A stretch of 36,888 nucleotides of DNA. Source: Gonapodya prolifera JEL478 (taxonomy: Eukaryota > Monoblepharomycota > Monoblepharidomycetes > Monoblepharidales > Gonapodyaceae). A program made the position numbers and the translations under genes. Shown in pieces: positions 20,931 through 32,184 of this stretch. Under the pieces are notes generated by a model that saw only the letters and a program-made list of their open reading frames with translations, was not told where the DNA came from and did not search any database. The stretch is from contig KQ965864.1 in the NCBI GenBank assembly GCA_001574975.1, positions 80,635 to 117,522 of the forward strand, in the 5' to 3' direction. Each line of letters begins with the position of its first letter. Position 1 is the stretch's first letter.

Positions 20931-22624
20931 GTGAAGCAACTCCTCGACCTCGACCAATACCTCGTGCTCCACAATGCCGCCCCGGAGCACAGATTCCGGA
21001 TTTACAACCAGTGGAAGCAGAACATTGACTCGAATGGGGGTGGAATAGCAAATTTTACGAGGGGAGAAGAAAATTGTGGACTCAATTACGACTCGGAAGC
21101 GGCGGGTGTGCGGTACAGCGAATGGCACCGCAAGCAAAAGAGGTGGGGGGTTTGACACAATTTGGTCTGCGAACCCGCATTAATATCCCACTCTGTTTCC
21201 CTTGAAGGCATCCCTCGTCGGGGACTTCAACACCTGGAACCCGCACTCGCACCCATAAAGTTCCTCCCCTTCGGACACTGGGAGCTGTTCCTCACCAACG
21301 CACCCAATGGAACGTGCGCCATCCCGCACGGAAGCAAGGTCAAGGCCACATTCGTGAACACTCAGAGTGGAGAGAGTGTGTCCCGGTTGCCGGCGTGGAT
21401 CAGGAGGGCGGAGCAGACGGGGACAAATTTGTATAGTGACATTTCGTCATTCCCGTTTTCCTCGGCGGACCACATCGCTATAGTGGGCATTTCCTCCCCC
21501 GAACTCACCATCGCCACTTACGCCTACTTCACCAACCAGGTGCTCCCCCACGTTCGCGACCTCGGGTAAAACGCCATCTAACTCATGGCCATCATGGAGC
21601 ACCCATACTGTGAGACTGTGTCCTTTCAGTGATTGCACCGGCGGAAAATATCTGACTCGCCCGGCCCCGCCAACGTCACAGATGCGTCGTACCAAGTCAC
21701 GTCTTTCTTTTGCTGCGAGTTCGAGATGTCTTCGCGAGGGCATGATGAGTCGACAAGTGTTCGCTTTTCGTCGGCACCGGGACAAAATCGACAGATGGAA
21801 GCTCTCACGCGGACCCTCACAGACCGCCGGTACAAGGAAGGGACAATCGCCTACTGCGAATTGCACGATCAAGCCCTCGTCGGCGACAAGAGCATTGTGT
21901 TCTGGCTCATGGACGCGGAGATGTACGTCACCAATATGTCGGAAGTGACGCTGCGGACGCTGGTGATCGACCGTGGGATTCGGAAATTGGGTCGAAGTAC
22001 CGCAAGATCTTTCGAGTGTTGATGGATTTCATTCCTGCCTTTTCGTTGCAGAATGATCACGCACAGCTTGGGAGGAGAAGGATCAAGAGTTCCTCAACTT
22101 ACCTCACGCGGGCAGCAACAACTTGTACCGGCATGCGCGGTTACAGTACAATTTGCCGGATGACCCGCGTTTGCGTTACAAGTTCCTCAACGAGTTTGAT
22201 CGCGCGATGGTGCAGCATTTGGAGAAGAAGTACAATTGGCCTGATAGCCCCAAAGTAAGTGCTTCCGCAGCACTTTGGTGTCAAAAGTACTGATACCATT
22301 TTGAGTGACGCATGAATATTGTTAGGGGAACGTGACGTGGACGCACAGAGAAGACAAGATCGTTCCATTTGACCGGGGCAGACTGGTGTTCGTGTTCACC
22401 TTCCACCCCACCAAATCCTCCACGGACTACCGCATTGGCTCTCCACTCAAGGGTGTCCACGGAGCCGTGTTCAGCTCGAACAATGCCGAATTTGGCGGTC
22501 ACGACGGGATTGATTGTCGGGTCGAGCACAAGCCTACAAACGAGATCTGCGGTGGTCGAGACTACTACGTCCAGCTGTACATTCCGAGCATGACGTGTAC
22601 TGTGTACGCCCCGGACAGTTGCTG
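20931..22624 (+). pseudogene. Glycogen branching enzyme (GLC3/GBE1) pseudogene
   Basis: The source gene makes 1,4-alpha-glucan branching enzyme, which adds alpha-1,6 branches to glycogen. Recognisable parts in order: DLDQYLVLHNAAPEHRFR, GGGIANFTRG, GVRYSEW (CBM48 region), SLVGDFNTWNPHSHP, WELFLTNAPNGTCAIPHGSK, RLPAWIRR, ISSPELTIATYAYFTNQVLP, LMAIMEHPY, YQVTSFF, then [46 protein letters not shown] and a C-terminal domain (LVFVFTFHPTKSSTDYRIG to the stop). Lesions: a base missing after YSEW (about 21125), a TAA after NPHSHP (21256), two TAA where the family has Tyr and Gln (21567 and 21579), one extra T in TTCTTTT (about 21710), and loss of most of the catalytic barrel between about 21735 and 21805, including the usual nucleophile and acid regions. 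A further deletion near 22085 removes the stretch before LYRHARLQYNLPDD. It cannot be functional as it stands. Confidence 0.88.
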
Positions 22625-23150
22625 AACGCGATAGGACGGGTCGGGGTGGTGGATGTCTTCATTGGAGTTGCTGAGGTTCATGTTCCTTGTCTTCTTTTGC
22701 AGAATCAGAGTTTTTCGTAAATGTATTGCATGGAAACGAAATGATGAGATCGCTGCATTCTAAGCAATTCCGAGAACAACTTGACCAGCGTCAGAGAGTA
22801 CGATGGCGCCGATGAGTCGCTTTACTATAAAGCAATTGTGCGATTGCGATTCCTTGGTTAATCTGCTGCGATGACTCGCGGACAATACAGCCATCACGCG
22901 TGGTAATCGTAGTCGTTATCGAATCTTGCATCGATTACAGATGAATCGTTCGACACGGATATCGTGGCACCCTTGGCAGCGGTCGATTCGGAGGCACGTA
23001 TTATAATACTGAGTTGCGGAGCTGGTATGTACCATAACAGCGGGGCAAGTTAAGGCTTGAAATTTTCTGGGAAGAGGCGCTGCGCCGTACATCTCCTTTC
23101 ACTCCGCACCTCGAGCACGCACATCATCGCATTAACTCTCACTCCGACTG
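22625..23150. other. Intergenic region before the kinase gene
   Basis: No coding frame is supported. The final 100 bases (pyrimidine-rich, with CATCATCGCATTAACTC) lead into the kinase start codon and may hold its promoter. Confidence 0.4.
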
Positions 23151-25477
23151 ATGGCAGCAGCACAGTCGTCTGCAGCTGCTCCTACCGTCGCCCCTGCAGT
23201 TAATCCCGACCACGATGCGTCCATGCTGACGAGCGCAATGGGCAAGCTTGCGATCAAGTACCGGACACTGTGCAAAATCGTAGACGAATATATGGAGCGA
23301 GCGAGAGACTCGGATCATCACTGTGAGCGTCGTCGCAGTCTGGAATCTTGGGATGACATGCACTTCTGAGCAGATCAAAGGCTGATGCTTTCTCTCGCAA
23401 TTGATCTCAACAGCGAAAGTCCTTGATGATGCCATTGAAGTAGCGGAGAAGTTGCATTCTGCATTCTTCTACAACTTCGCCAGGAAGGATCGAGGTGACG
23501 TCTCTTGTTCTCGGTTTCTAAATAAAACTCGATGTGGTTTTGTGACACAAAATGCTTTCAAAGAAACAATGAAGGCTCACTTTGGTGAATTTGTCATGGT
23601 TACAGCCATTGGAGTAGTTATCTGTGAAGTTGAAGGACGGAATCATGACGAATCGAGCTGGTTCTACTATGCTCGCAGCGGGCAGCTATTTGTGGGTTGT
23701 GCCTTTCGATCTCGGGGAAAGCTTTGATTCGACTACCTGTACTTGGTTCCTTTGTCTAGGGCGCCGCCGCTGACGTGTTGGACGGGATATTCGAAATGAA
23801 CCGTCCAGACGACATCACACCTCTTGGGGAAGGAAAACAAGGCACCGTTCTGGGCCTCAAGTTCAAGGGACAGTCAGTGAAGGTTAGCAATCATTACTTT
23901 CTCTTGTTGCAATCGGTTGCCTGAAACACTGTCAACGATAGTGCGCACTGAAGATAACCGAGGAACACTCCTGGAGGAACATTCTTAGTGCCGGAACTCA
24001 GAATTTCATGTATCAACTCTCTGGGAACCGGAAACTCTTGTATCCAATTGAGGTTGTGGTTGGTTGATTCACGCCTGTTATTGCGCCGTTCGCTATTATC
24101 ACAATTGACCGATGTCTTGTTTCACATGGCACAACAGGCGGGCGTGGCATTCAGCGCTACTCAGAACACCAATACGGCACCATTTGTACAGAAGACGTCT
24201 TTCTTGGGCTTGAACAACAACCTTGACTCGGCATCTGGACCTATTCTTACGACTGCAGCCGCTCTATCGCAGCCCAACGCCCCTCCATACGTCCTGCAAA
24301 CCTACTACACCACCATGTTTGGCAAGAAACGCCTCATTTTCATGGAGTGTTTTGACTCGGAGGATTGTCCTCTGTTCGAGACAATCATGGCTCAGGCGGG
24401 CGAAGACGCGTACACCAGACGACTTGACTTCCTTCCCCTTACCAACAATGATATCGACTTATTCATTGAAAGCGCAGTTCTAGAGATGCGGACCCTTATC
24501 GCGCACCTTTGCATTGGTATGACATGGATGGCTTATCGTGGTATCTGCCCCGATGATGTTTCAACAAAAAACATTGCCTATAGCAAGAAAAGGAGAATCC
24601 CAATTGTAAGTGTTGTGATATACATTCTGTGGGTGGATTAACTGTTGATTGGCACATTTGGTTCCCTGCCCTTCTACTAGATCTTTGATTTTGGCAACGC
24701 GGCCCCGTCGCACACCTCGGACCTCCTTCCGAACCGCACATTTAATCCAAACTGTACCCCGCGGTACGCCGCGCCAGAAGGTATGAGAATTGCACCCCTC
24801 CGCTTGCCATTTATGTCGTGTTTCACGGCAGAGCAATTCCCAGCCAAGGAGTTCCCAAATCCATCTGATGTTGTAAAACGACACATGTTTGCTCTTGGCG
24901 CTGTCGGTCTTGGGGTATATACTGGGGCTCCACCATTTACGGAGCATGTAAAACCTGGTAAGCCGATTGTCGATAATTGATACTACTCTCTTCATACTCT
25001 TAATTCTTAACATGCATCATTAACATCGCATGATCCTCAATGTGTAGCCGAAGAAGTTATTGACCCCTTTGCTCCGACCTTTGATCGACCCAAATACACC
25101 GTGGAGGATCTTATGAACTTGTGTTTGGCAGAGAGCACGATTACAGGGACTTTCCGGAATGCAGAAAAGGCTCACATACAAAAAGGTGCGTTAAGACCAC
25201 TTCTTGGGACAAATTGTGGATCCACTATTCGATTCCACAAATTACAGACATGGCGACCCTGTTCTGTGGCCTTCTTGATCATGACCCAGACCGGAGGTTC
25301 AGCCCCCTTGACGTCTTGAAGAGTGAATTTATGCAGTGGGCGTTCTCGACTACAGAGCTTCGCAAGGGCGGGCGGTGGGATCCACGAAACTTTTGGGTGG
25401 GGTTTGACCAAGTTCTTGCAATGAAGACCTTCGACGCCCGTGAGTTTCCACCGGGCCTCCACTTTTTTGCTCCTTGA
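23151..25477 (+). CDS. Protein-kinase-like protein with atypical catalytic loop, nine exons
   Basis: Exons are 23151-23322, 23414-23691, 23760-23882, 23942-24058, 24138-24605, 24681-24780, 24832-24957, 25048-25185 and 25248-25477. They join in phase to 583 residues. The kinase domain starts at about residue 168. Visible motifs are the glycine loop LGEGKQGTV (172-180), the VAIK-type Lys in CALKI (195), the catalytic loop PDDVSTKN (Asp 370, Asn 375), DFG (389-391), APE (417-419), MFALGAVGLGVYTGAPPF, and the C-lobe Arg in LLDHDPDRRFS. The usual HRD reads PDD, so the regulatory Arg and the His are absent while the Asp and Asn remain. The N-terminal 150 residues are unrelated to anything I recognise, and the N-lobe has a long insert (SATQNTNTAP to LQTYYTTMFG). 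It may be a divergent active kinase or a pseudokinase; the substrate is unknown. Exon 2 and its donor (GTGGGT) are the least certain part. Confidence 0.78.
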
Positions 25478-28085
25478 AAGGCAACGACGCACTCCTCTGT
25501 GTAAAACGTTTTCATTTGTATTTTGATGGATTAGAATTGAGAGTCCTTGCGACTCAAATTCAGTTCCTTAATAGTCGTCAGGGCAAAACGCTCTCCTGAA
25601 AACTTGCTAGAACACGGCGGAATTTTGATCGAGAATGTTGCAACCATCATACCAGCTTGCTGCATTACGAAACCACTACGACAATGACTTGATTGTGGTG
25701 ATCAGGAGCTGGATCCAATCATTTGAAATAAGTTTCCTTCTCGAATTCTGGGAACGAGATAGGTACAGAAACCCTCTGATTTCATTTCTGAAGTAATTCT
25801 CCATGAACGACCAAAGAGAGTGGAGAAACCAAACCAACAATGCGGGGGAGAACAAAGATGATAGTTCCTCTTTCAGGGCCACCATCCTGCTAGACGTTTG
25901 AATCATCACAAAAAAGTCGAGCTCTGTTTCACAATTTACAAGTTGCGGGAGATTTTTCTGGTCTCAGAGTAAAGGGTTGTCAAGCTTGGGATGACTGGCA
26001 TCCAATTGGCATTTTCCTCATTCTTCTGGTGTTGCCAGAGCCTTATTCCACAGAAGGTTTTTGCCTGGTTGCGACTGAAATTTCTGGCTCTTCATCTCTG
26101 CTCGACGGGGATTGAATGAGACTCGATAAGAGCAGGGGGGGGGAGGGGTTTCGTGGGCAGTTCCATGTTTTCCAGATCCATTAGGGCAGTCGCTCAGTGG
26201 TAGTGCCCATTGCCCTCCAAAACTTCGCATGCTGAACGAGGACGTCAGCAAGTTCCGCAACTTTTCCCTCGAGCTTATCAAGAATGTGCACGATCTCCAG
26301 CGTGCACTCCTTGGCAGCAAATGGGTCGTAAACAAGAAAAACTTCCGGGTTCGTCTTGTGAACTTGCGGCGAGTTCTCGGACCGTTGTCCAAACCCCAAA
26401 CGGTGGAATCAGTTAACCATTCCTCCGATGCCCAAGTTGTGTGTCGAATGCAGATCGGCAGCCCAGGGTTGTCCCTTACTGGATCGCTGGGTGGCCGCAC
26501 AAGGAAACAAGGAAACAAGAACATGGTTAAGTACTATGATTGCTCACTGAGGGTTGATCCAGTTCCATTTTGGCAGTGTAACAATCTGATAACTCCACTA
26601 GCTTAAGGGGAACATGATAGATTCTGAGAGATTCAGTTGCATGCCCGCCGTCCAGCTATTGATGTCTGCAGAGGCTCTTCAAAGTCAAGCGCGTTGGCAG
26701 CACAAGGGTGGCGAGCGTCACTGATCCATTAGGTGGTAGAATCATCACGCTGAGATTATGAACAGTGGCTGAGTCAAAGTAGCCGAGGATTTGAGTCGAC
26801 TGTTTGATCCCGCGATATCGACCGACAGTGAGTTGAGTCCCGGGTTTCAACTACAGTGTGCACAGCGGGCAAGAGACCAAGTGGGCTTGCTGCACTCAAA
26901 AATCGGGATTCAATCCATGTCAAAGAGGCACTGATCATAAAGGCAGCAGTTAGAGACACCTTAAGAGGGATAACTGGCAAGTTACAACGAAGAGTTCAGT
27001 CCTCCAGCAGGGACAGAGCCCCACAACCCTCCGAAGCGCGATTACGCTGCTCCCAACCCTCCGCCGGTGATCTCATATGTCATATTCTTCCAGTGGGAGT
27101 GGCCGCAGTCTTCTCCTCAACTTTTCAATCCCCCTTCTTCTGCCTTCTGTGTGGTGCCGCCCGACGTTTTCCCACAAGCAACCACCCTCCAGGCAACGAA
27201 TCTAGACAGCTCACCTCGAAAAGCCCTAGCGACAATAGTCACCGCGTGTGCCATGATAATCCTGCTCATGCTGCACTGCACTGCCATTTCAACGGGGTTG
27301 ATGAACCATGGTCTGGGCGGCAGGAATGGGAAGAGTCGGTCGATGATTGTGATTGGCTCTCCACATGGATGAAAAGATGGCACCGCGGGGCTAAAAACCA
27401 CGAGTCGGCCAAAGTAATTGGGGAGAAGCCCTTGAGGGTGAGGGTGAGAACGTCCTGCACCCGTACATCCCACATGGAGCAACTCAACCATCACGCATCA
27501 CTTGAACCGCCCATCCAATTATTGCTTGCCCAATGGGTGATTTCCACCTAGGCTCTTGCCGCCAACACGGATCTGGCTTCCAAACTCTCCACAACCGCAA
27601 CTCTGTCCATTCTGCGGTGTTCACGAAGTGCAAAACAAAAGAAAATACGACTGAAGCGTTGAAGGAGGTCCAAGCCAGGGAATCATGTGGAGAGCTGTGC
27701 TCAAGAGGTGTGGCGGGATATGTACCCGGTTCTGGGACGTGTCCAAACTGGGCGGTGACCTCATGAGCGTCTTGAGCTGGCCGCTGTCGCTGATTCGACC
27801 AGAGTCCAGAATCGACGTTGGCCAGTATATCCAGAAAGGCCATCTTCGACAGCATCCAATCGCCTCTCCCAGCAGATCCGCCGCCAGCACTGCCACCCCG
27901 CCACTCCGCCACCTTTAGCTTCCCTCCCCTTTATACCGTGAATCCGGTTATCCAACACTCACATCTAAGTGAGCTGTATATTTGCCTTTTAACGCAACGC
28001 GAGTGTGAAATACGCGGGAGGAACGTCAGTGAATCTGCATCGCTCGAAACAACCCCGCTCGTCACTCACCTTTTTCTTCCCGGTC
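25478..28085. other. Long stretch without a supported gene
   Basis: I found no frame with family motifs or a convincing splice chain. A minus-strand frame at 26181-26399 (72 codons, with LEIVHILDKLEGKVAEL and AKFWRAM) looks helical and protein-like, and another at 26656-26850 (KPGTQLTVGRYRGIKQ) is possible. Neither has a recognisable relative. A G-rich run (GGGGGGGGGAGGGG) occurs at about 26135-26148. The tract resembles the decayed DNA elsewhere in the window. Confidence 0.4.
26181..26399 (-). CDS. Unassigned helical ORF fragment
   Basis: This 72-codon minus-strand frame reads FLVYDPFAAKECTLEIV and on to a predicted amphipathic helix (DKLEGKVAELADVLVQHAKF). I recognise no family. A plus-strand frame over the same bases is also open, so strand choice rests only on residue composition. 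Treat it as a possible exon or debris. Confidence 0.2.
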   Translation of the reverse strand: MGFGQRSENSPQVHKTNPEVFLVYDPFAAKECTLEIVHILDKLEGKVAELADVLVQHAKFWRAMGTTTERLP

Positions 28086-28091
28086 GTTCTT

Positions 28092-28850
28092 CAGAAGCCG
28101 GTGCCTCTCTCCTTCACATCAATTCTGCGAGCTTGAGAAAGCACATTGAGAGTGGAGCACAGTCCCTGTGTGCTTCAATCGTTCTTCCGTGTATTTTCAA
28201 ATCGCATCGACAGAGTGAACGCGAGAGGGGGTTCTGTGAGTGAAAATCGTCGGTGAGTTTTGAAATCCACGACGGGAATGCGAAGTAGGGAAGAAGACTC
28301 AACTCACCGTTTTTCGGTGATTCCTTCGATTTTCTGACTCATGTTCCACCTTTCTTTCGCCACCGCTCTTGCTTTGCGTCCCATCATGGGAGAACGTCCA
28401 GTGGAAGAGACAGGGGTACGGACCGTCGATTGCCCGCAAAATGGACCGTCAATCGACGTGCTGTCGACCGATGAAGAGGAATGGCGGGAAGAGAAGGGTG
28501 CGCGGTGTCGTATCATGCCCGATTTGTGTTTTGTGTGGAACGTGAAAGGAGCGGAGGCCACCTTCAACATCGCAATGCCCAGACCACCCACGAAACTCTC
28601 TGTAGCATTTGTGAATGTAGTTGGCGTTTCTTACTCTTCATTCCTCATACAATTTTACTGCTTAATCCGTGAAATCTTTACATGCCCGTGGATGCTCTCT
28701 GCTTTTGTCGCGAGGTCACCATCACGACGACGGGCATTGTAGCCATATTCTGCGCCCTCGGAGTTGATAGAATATTTCCTTATATGCAGTACATTCCAGA
28801 ACTACCACGCGACGGGAGCCATCACCTCAAATCAAAGAGTTCGCTCGACG
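28092..28850 (+). repeat. Diverged direct repeat, copy A
   Basis: Four blocks match copy B (32892-33440) in the same order and orientation: AAGCCGGTGCCTCTC with TTGAGAAAGC and GAGTGGAGCACAG (28094-28163), TCAATCGTTCTTCTG-like sequence to TTTTCAAAT (about 28177-28202), TCGTCGGTGAGTTT with AACTCACCG and TGATTCC (28246-28325), and GTCGCGAGGTCACC to CATCACCTCAAATCA (28708-28834). Copy A has about 240 extra bases between the third and fourth blocks. The source sequence is unidentified. A short frame shared by both copies (SxSLRK then SGAQ or SGEQ) hints at a former coding sequence. Confidence 0.6.
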
Positions 28851-29656
28851 TGAACCACAACTTTTCATCGAGACATCGCATCCGAAATCGCTCTGTTTCA
28901 ACTCTGCGCATTAATTACGTTGTCCAATCGAACATCATTCGAACCCTCCATGACCCCAAATCCAGGAGGAGATAGCTTCTGAAGGAAAACCGCCGGCGAC
29001 GAAGGATGTCGCGATCGGGACGGGGGATCGGGGGGTCTGGGGGATCTCATTCGCGCGAACACGCCCATCATCTTATTTCCAAAGAGGTGGCGTGATGGGG
29101 ATGACCGATTCCCTTCCCATCGCCATCACTTCGGGGACGTTTTGAAGAGATCCACGCAGAAAAAACTTACACCCAAAAGTCGGCCTGATACCAGGGGTGC
29201 GAGCATCAAAACAATGGGTTGTAATCATTTTGCGTCTTCGTTTTCCGGGGAACTGTGAACTGTCACGCGACCGCGAACACAAGACCATTACGGGACCATC
29301 CCAGGTTCTTGTTCGCAATCATATGTCTGTCCTCGAACTCTTTGGATTCCTTGGATTCGCGGGTGGCGATCTCAGGATTTGGATAAGATTGGGGCAAGGA
29401 TGCTTTGCCATGCGGTCTTTCTGATGTTTTCGTCCGTGCAAAGGTTTCGATGGTCGTTTCGAGTCCATGTTCCGATGAGGGGAAAGCGGACTGACCTTGA
29501 TTGGGTGTGGTTGCGGGTTGACAATCACTTTAGAACACTGAAGAATTTCGAAGAGAAATGCCTATATCTGTGGTCATTGGAATAAAACAAAGGCATGATT
29601 GCATTTATTTTCAAAAACGATTGTTTCGATGATTGAAACTTGATGCTTTGCTGCAG
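28851..29656. other. Spacer between repeat copy A and the minus-strand gene
   Basis: No supported gene. The plus-strand hexamer AATAAA at 29581 and the minus-strand AATAAA at 29604-29609 lie almost back to back, as at a boundary between convergent transcripts. I could not identify a plus-strand gene ending here. Confidence 0.4.
29604..29609 (-). terminator. Candidate polyadenylation signal AATAAA of the minus-strand gene
   Basis: A perfect AATAAA on the minus strand lies about 48 nt beyond the stop codon at 29657, a normal distance for 3'-end formation in a fungal gene. Confidence 0.5.
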
Positions 29657-32184
29657 CTATTCAGGTCCAATATACAACTTTTCCACGGGCACCGGAATTC
29701 GGGATCCTTTGGGGACTCGACGGGGAGGCGCCTGAGCACCCGACGTAGCACTTGCGCTTGAAGGAGCGGCTGATGTCCCAGCTGACCCAGTTCGAAGCTG
29801 TTGCGCCGATGATCCGCCCTGGGTCTCCGAAGGTCCAGATTGGGGAGCCAGTTGCCCTGCGGGTGCTGCAGCACGAGGTAAAATAGTGGCAGAAGATGAG
29901 CTTGTTATAGTACCGCGTTTCGCCGACCGGGTGCTTGGGTTCACTTCAAGTCCAAGTCTGGTTGCGGTCGGGGCACTTGAACTCCCACTCAGACTGTCAG
30001 AATCGGCAGAAGATGTTCCTTGCGCAACTGGAGAGCCAGTACGTGGAACAAGGTCCCCAGCAGAAGATGCTCCCGTCGCAACTGGAGGCCCGGTACGTGA
30101 AACAGGTTGCCAAGCAGAAGATGCTCTCGTCGCAACTGGAGGCCCGGTACGTGGAACAAGTTGCCCAGCAGGTGCTTCTTGAAGCGCCGATGATGCACTT
30201 GAACTGGAGCCAGTCCCAGCTGAACGTTCCTCTGCCGGCGTCACGCCAGGGTTCGCAGTGGTTTTGGAGGCGGGGTCACTGCGAGGAAGGACTTCACTTG
30301 CGGCGACCGGTTGCTCCCGTTGTTGTGGTGGTGCTGTTACCGGTGCGAGTGCGCCGGCTTTTCTTGCTCGGCGAAGAATGGCGTAAATAGTCTCGTCATG
30401 CAAGTAACGCTCGATATTGGATCGATCCACTGGTCCGGTGGGAAATAATACTGTATTGTAAGTACACGTACCGTGAGCCCCAAGGTATCAGTTTTGTCAG
30501 TCCGGAAAAATCGTAACAAGGGTGTAGGAGGAGCATACCGTGAATGTAACTTGCAACACGGAGGGAAGCACTGTAGCCCACACCCGCCCTCCTGATCGTG
30601 GTAGCATCGAGCTCCCTTGTGAGCTTCCACTTCGCCAGGAGCCCGCGATTGGAAAGAATGGAAACAACGTGTGCCGGGACTCCGAATTCGGCAAGAACAA
30701 GGTTTGGTGGCGACTGCTTCATCGAGAGAAAGGGACTCGAGGGTAGAGTACAGACCTCTGCGTAAGCGATTGGAGAGACAAAGTCAATATCGTAGGTTCG
30801 ATTGCTGAAGTTGAAGATGGTGCCAGAGACTTGCCATGTATGGCGACCATGGCGGCCACCGCTTCTTCCACGCTCAATCCGTCGTCCCCTTCGATGAAGT
30901 CGGCCGTCTTGATGCCGATTATGCCACTCCAAGACGCGACTTCGTCCAGGGGCACACCATGGCGATCCAAAAAGTCCACCTGGGCATTGAGACCGCGATT
31001 CAGAAGAAAGTCGCGCGGGGAAATAAGGGAGGGTTTCGCCAGGGATTCTATCAGGTCTGGGAGCGGGCGAAAGAAGTACCAAGATGGAAGTGGACGGTCG
31101 GGATCAAAAACCGGCTGAGCTGTTGGAATGGGTGTGGAGTAAACTGTGCCGCACAAATCATCTCCAGAAATATGACTCACCGGGTTCTTTCCCTGGTGGG
31201 TCGTCGCTGTCACTTGGAGGGAACTTTGGTGGTGGCGCACGCACCCGACGTCGTCTTCTGTTATCAAATAGGCTAATGAGTATGGTCAAACGCATTTAGA
31301 GTGGTCAGTCGGTGAAACGGGAGGAATACTCACTGTCCGCCACCAGCACGCCGCTTCCCTTTATTCTTGGACTGCGGCACATTCCCGGGCACTTCGGGCC
31401 CAAACAGTCCGGGCTCATACATGTCGTACATGTCAAGCTCCTCTGGCTCGCTGTCGATCTCCGCGAATTGAAAATCCTCGCTACTTCCCCCCTCGTCACT
31501 CTCCAACGTCGCTCTCTCACCCTCGCTGTTCTGCGACTCCGGCTCGATTTCGGGCTCGTGGAGGGGAGCCCCGCCGCCGTCCTTGTTGCTCTCGGAGGAC
31601 AAACCCTCGCCCTCACTGCCCTGGGGCTCCGGCTGGATTTCAGGCCCCTGGTCAGGTACCTGAGCGACCGGGGGAGGGGCAGGAGCTGCCGGAAGAGGTG
31701 CAGGGGCCGGGTGTGGTGCAGGAGCGGCCAGAGGAGGGGCAGGACCACCGCGTGGGTGCTGCCCGACCTCAAGGAGCTCGGTTCTAACATATAAGTCAAG
31801 CTGTGAGACGCTGTACGCGCCGTGACACGGTGAGAAAAGGTGATGCTCGATGCTCACCGTTCCTTCGTGAGGGCGGCAGCAAAATCCCCTTTCTGAGCAC
31901 AGGTGCGGAGGGAAACGTAAAAAGCGGTAGAATCGCTGAGGCACAGGTGGGGGCTTACCTGGCGACTTCCGGAGACGACGATACCAAGGGCGTTGGCCCA
32001 ATCCCGTAAGTCGTCCCGTTTGTCCTGCCGTGGATGTTCCCCTTTGATCGGCGTGCGCAAACACACCCATCGACCCCAAACGAACCAGCATCAGGTCCTT
32101 GTCCGGGTTGTCCCGTAGGTACTTCTCCACTTCATCTCTTGTTGTAGGTCTCGGTGGAGGAGGTGTGGGTTCCATCTGCGACAT
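29657..32184 (-). CDS. Unknown 684-residue protein with SAP-like and SAM-like segments, eight exons
   Basis: Exons (plus coordinates, in transcript order): 32184-32086, 32024-31959, 31892-31858, 31810-31334, 31257-31181, 31143-30835, 30757-30539 and 30429-29657. They join in phase without a stop. One intron is only 37 nt (31144-31180) and one uses GCAAGT...AG (30834-30758). Residues 34-66 (DKRDDLRDWANALGIVVSG then KGDFAAAL) resemble a SAP or similar nucleic-acid-binding helix pair. A Pro/Ala-rich and then very acidic region follows, ending in a basic patch (KNKGKRR, QRRRRVR). Residues about 300-427 hold two helical segments of similar pattern (LDRHGVPLDEV... and LAEFGVPAHVV...LRVASYIH), the second SAM-like. 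The C-terminal third is Ser/Thr/Ala/Gly/Pro-rich with an 18-residue repeat. A chromatin or RNA-linked role would be a guess. An earlier in-frame ATG exists. I recognise no named family. Confidence 0.65.
30007..30168 (-). repeat. 54-bp minisatellite, three units, coding
   Basis: Units begin at 30007, 30061 and 30115 with CAGAAGATGYTC (plus strand) and are exactly 54 bp each. On the minus strand they encode an 18-residue repeat (VPRTGPPVAT then ASSA). A more diverged fourth unit (QLAPQSGP) lies nearer the C-terminus. Because the unit is a multiple of three, changes in copy number keep the frame. Confidence 0.85.

Noticed and set aside
20160-21158. 332-codon open frame on the minus strand
   Set aside because: Its 5' part is antisense to the branching-enzyme remnant, whose plus-strand matches to the family are unmistakable. 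The minus-strand protein has no motif and odd composition.
29935-30390. 151-codon plus-strand frame rich in SQLEARYV repeats
   Set aside because: It is the antisense reading of the 54-bp coding minisatellite. The minus strand is supported by seven upstream exons and a poly(A) signal.
31959-32085. Frameshift in the N-terminal part of the 684-residue gene
   Set aside because: A 61-nt GT-AG intron (32085-32025) resolves the frame change and joins KDLML to DKRDDLRDW in phase, so no lesion is needed.
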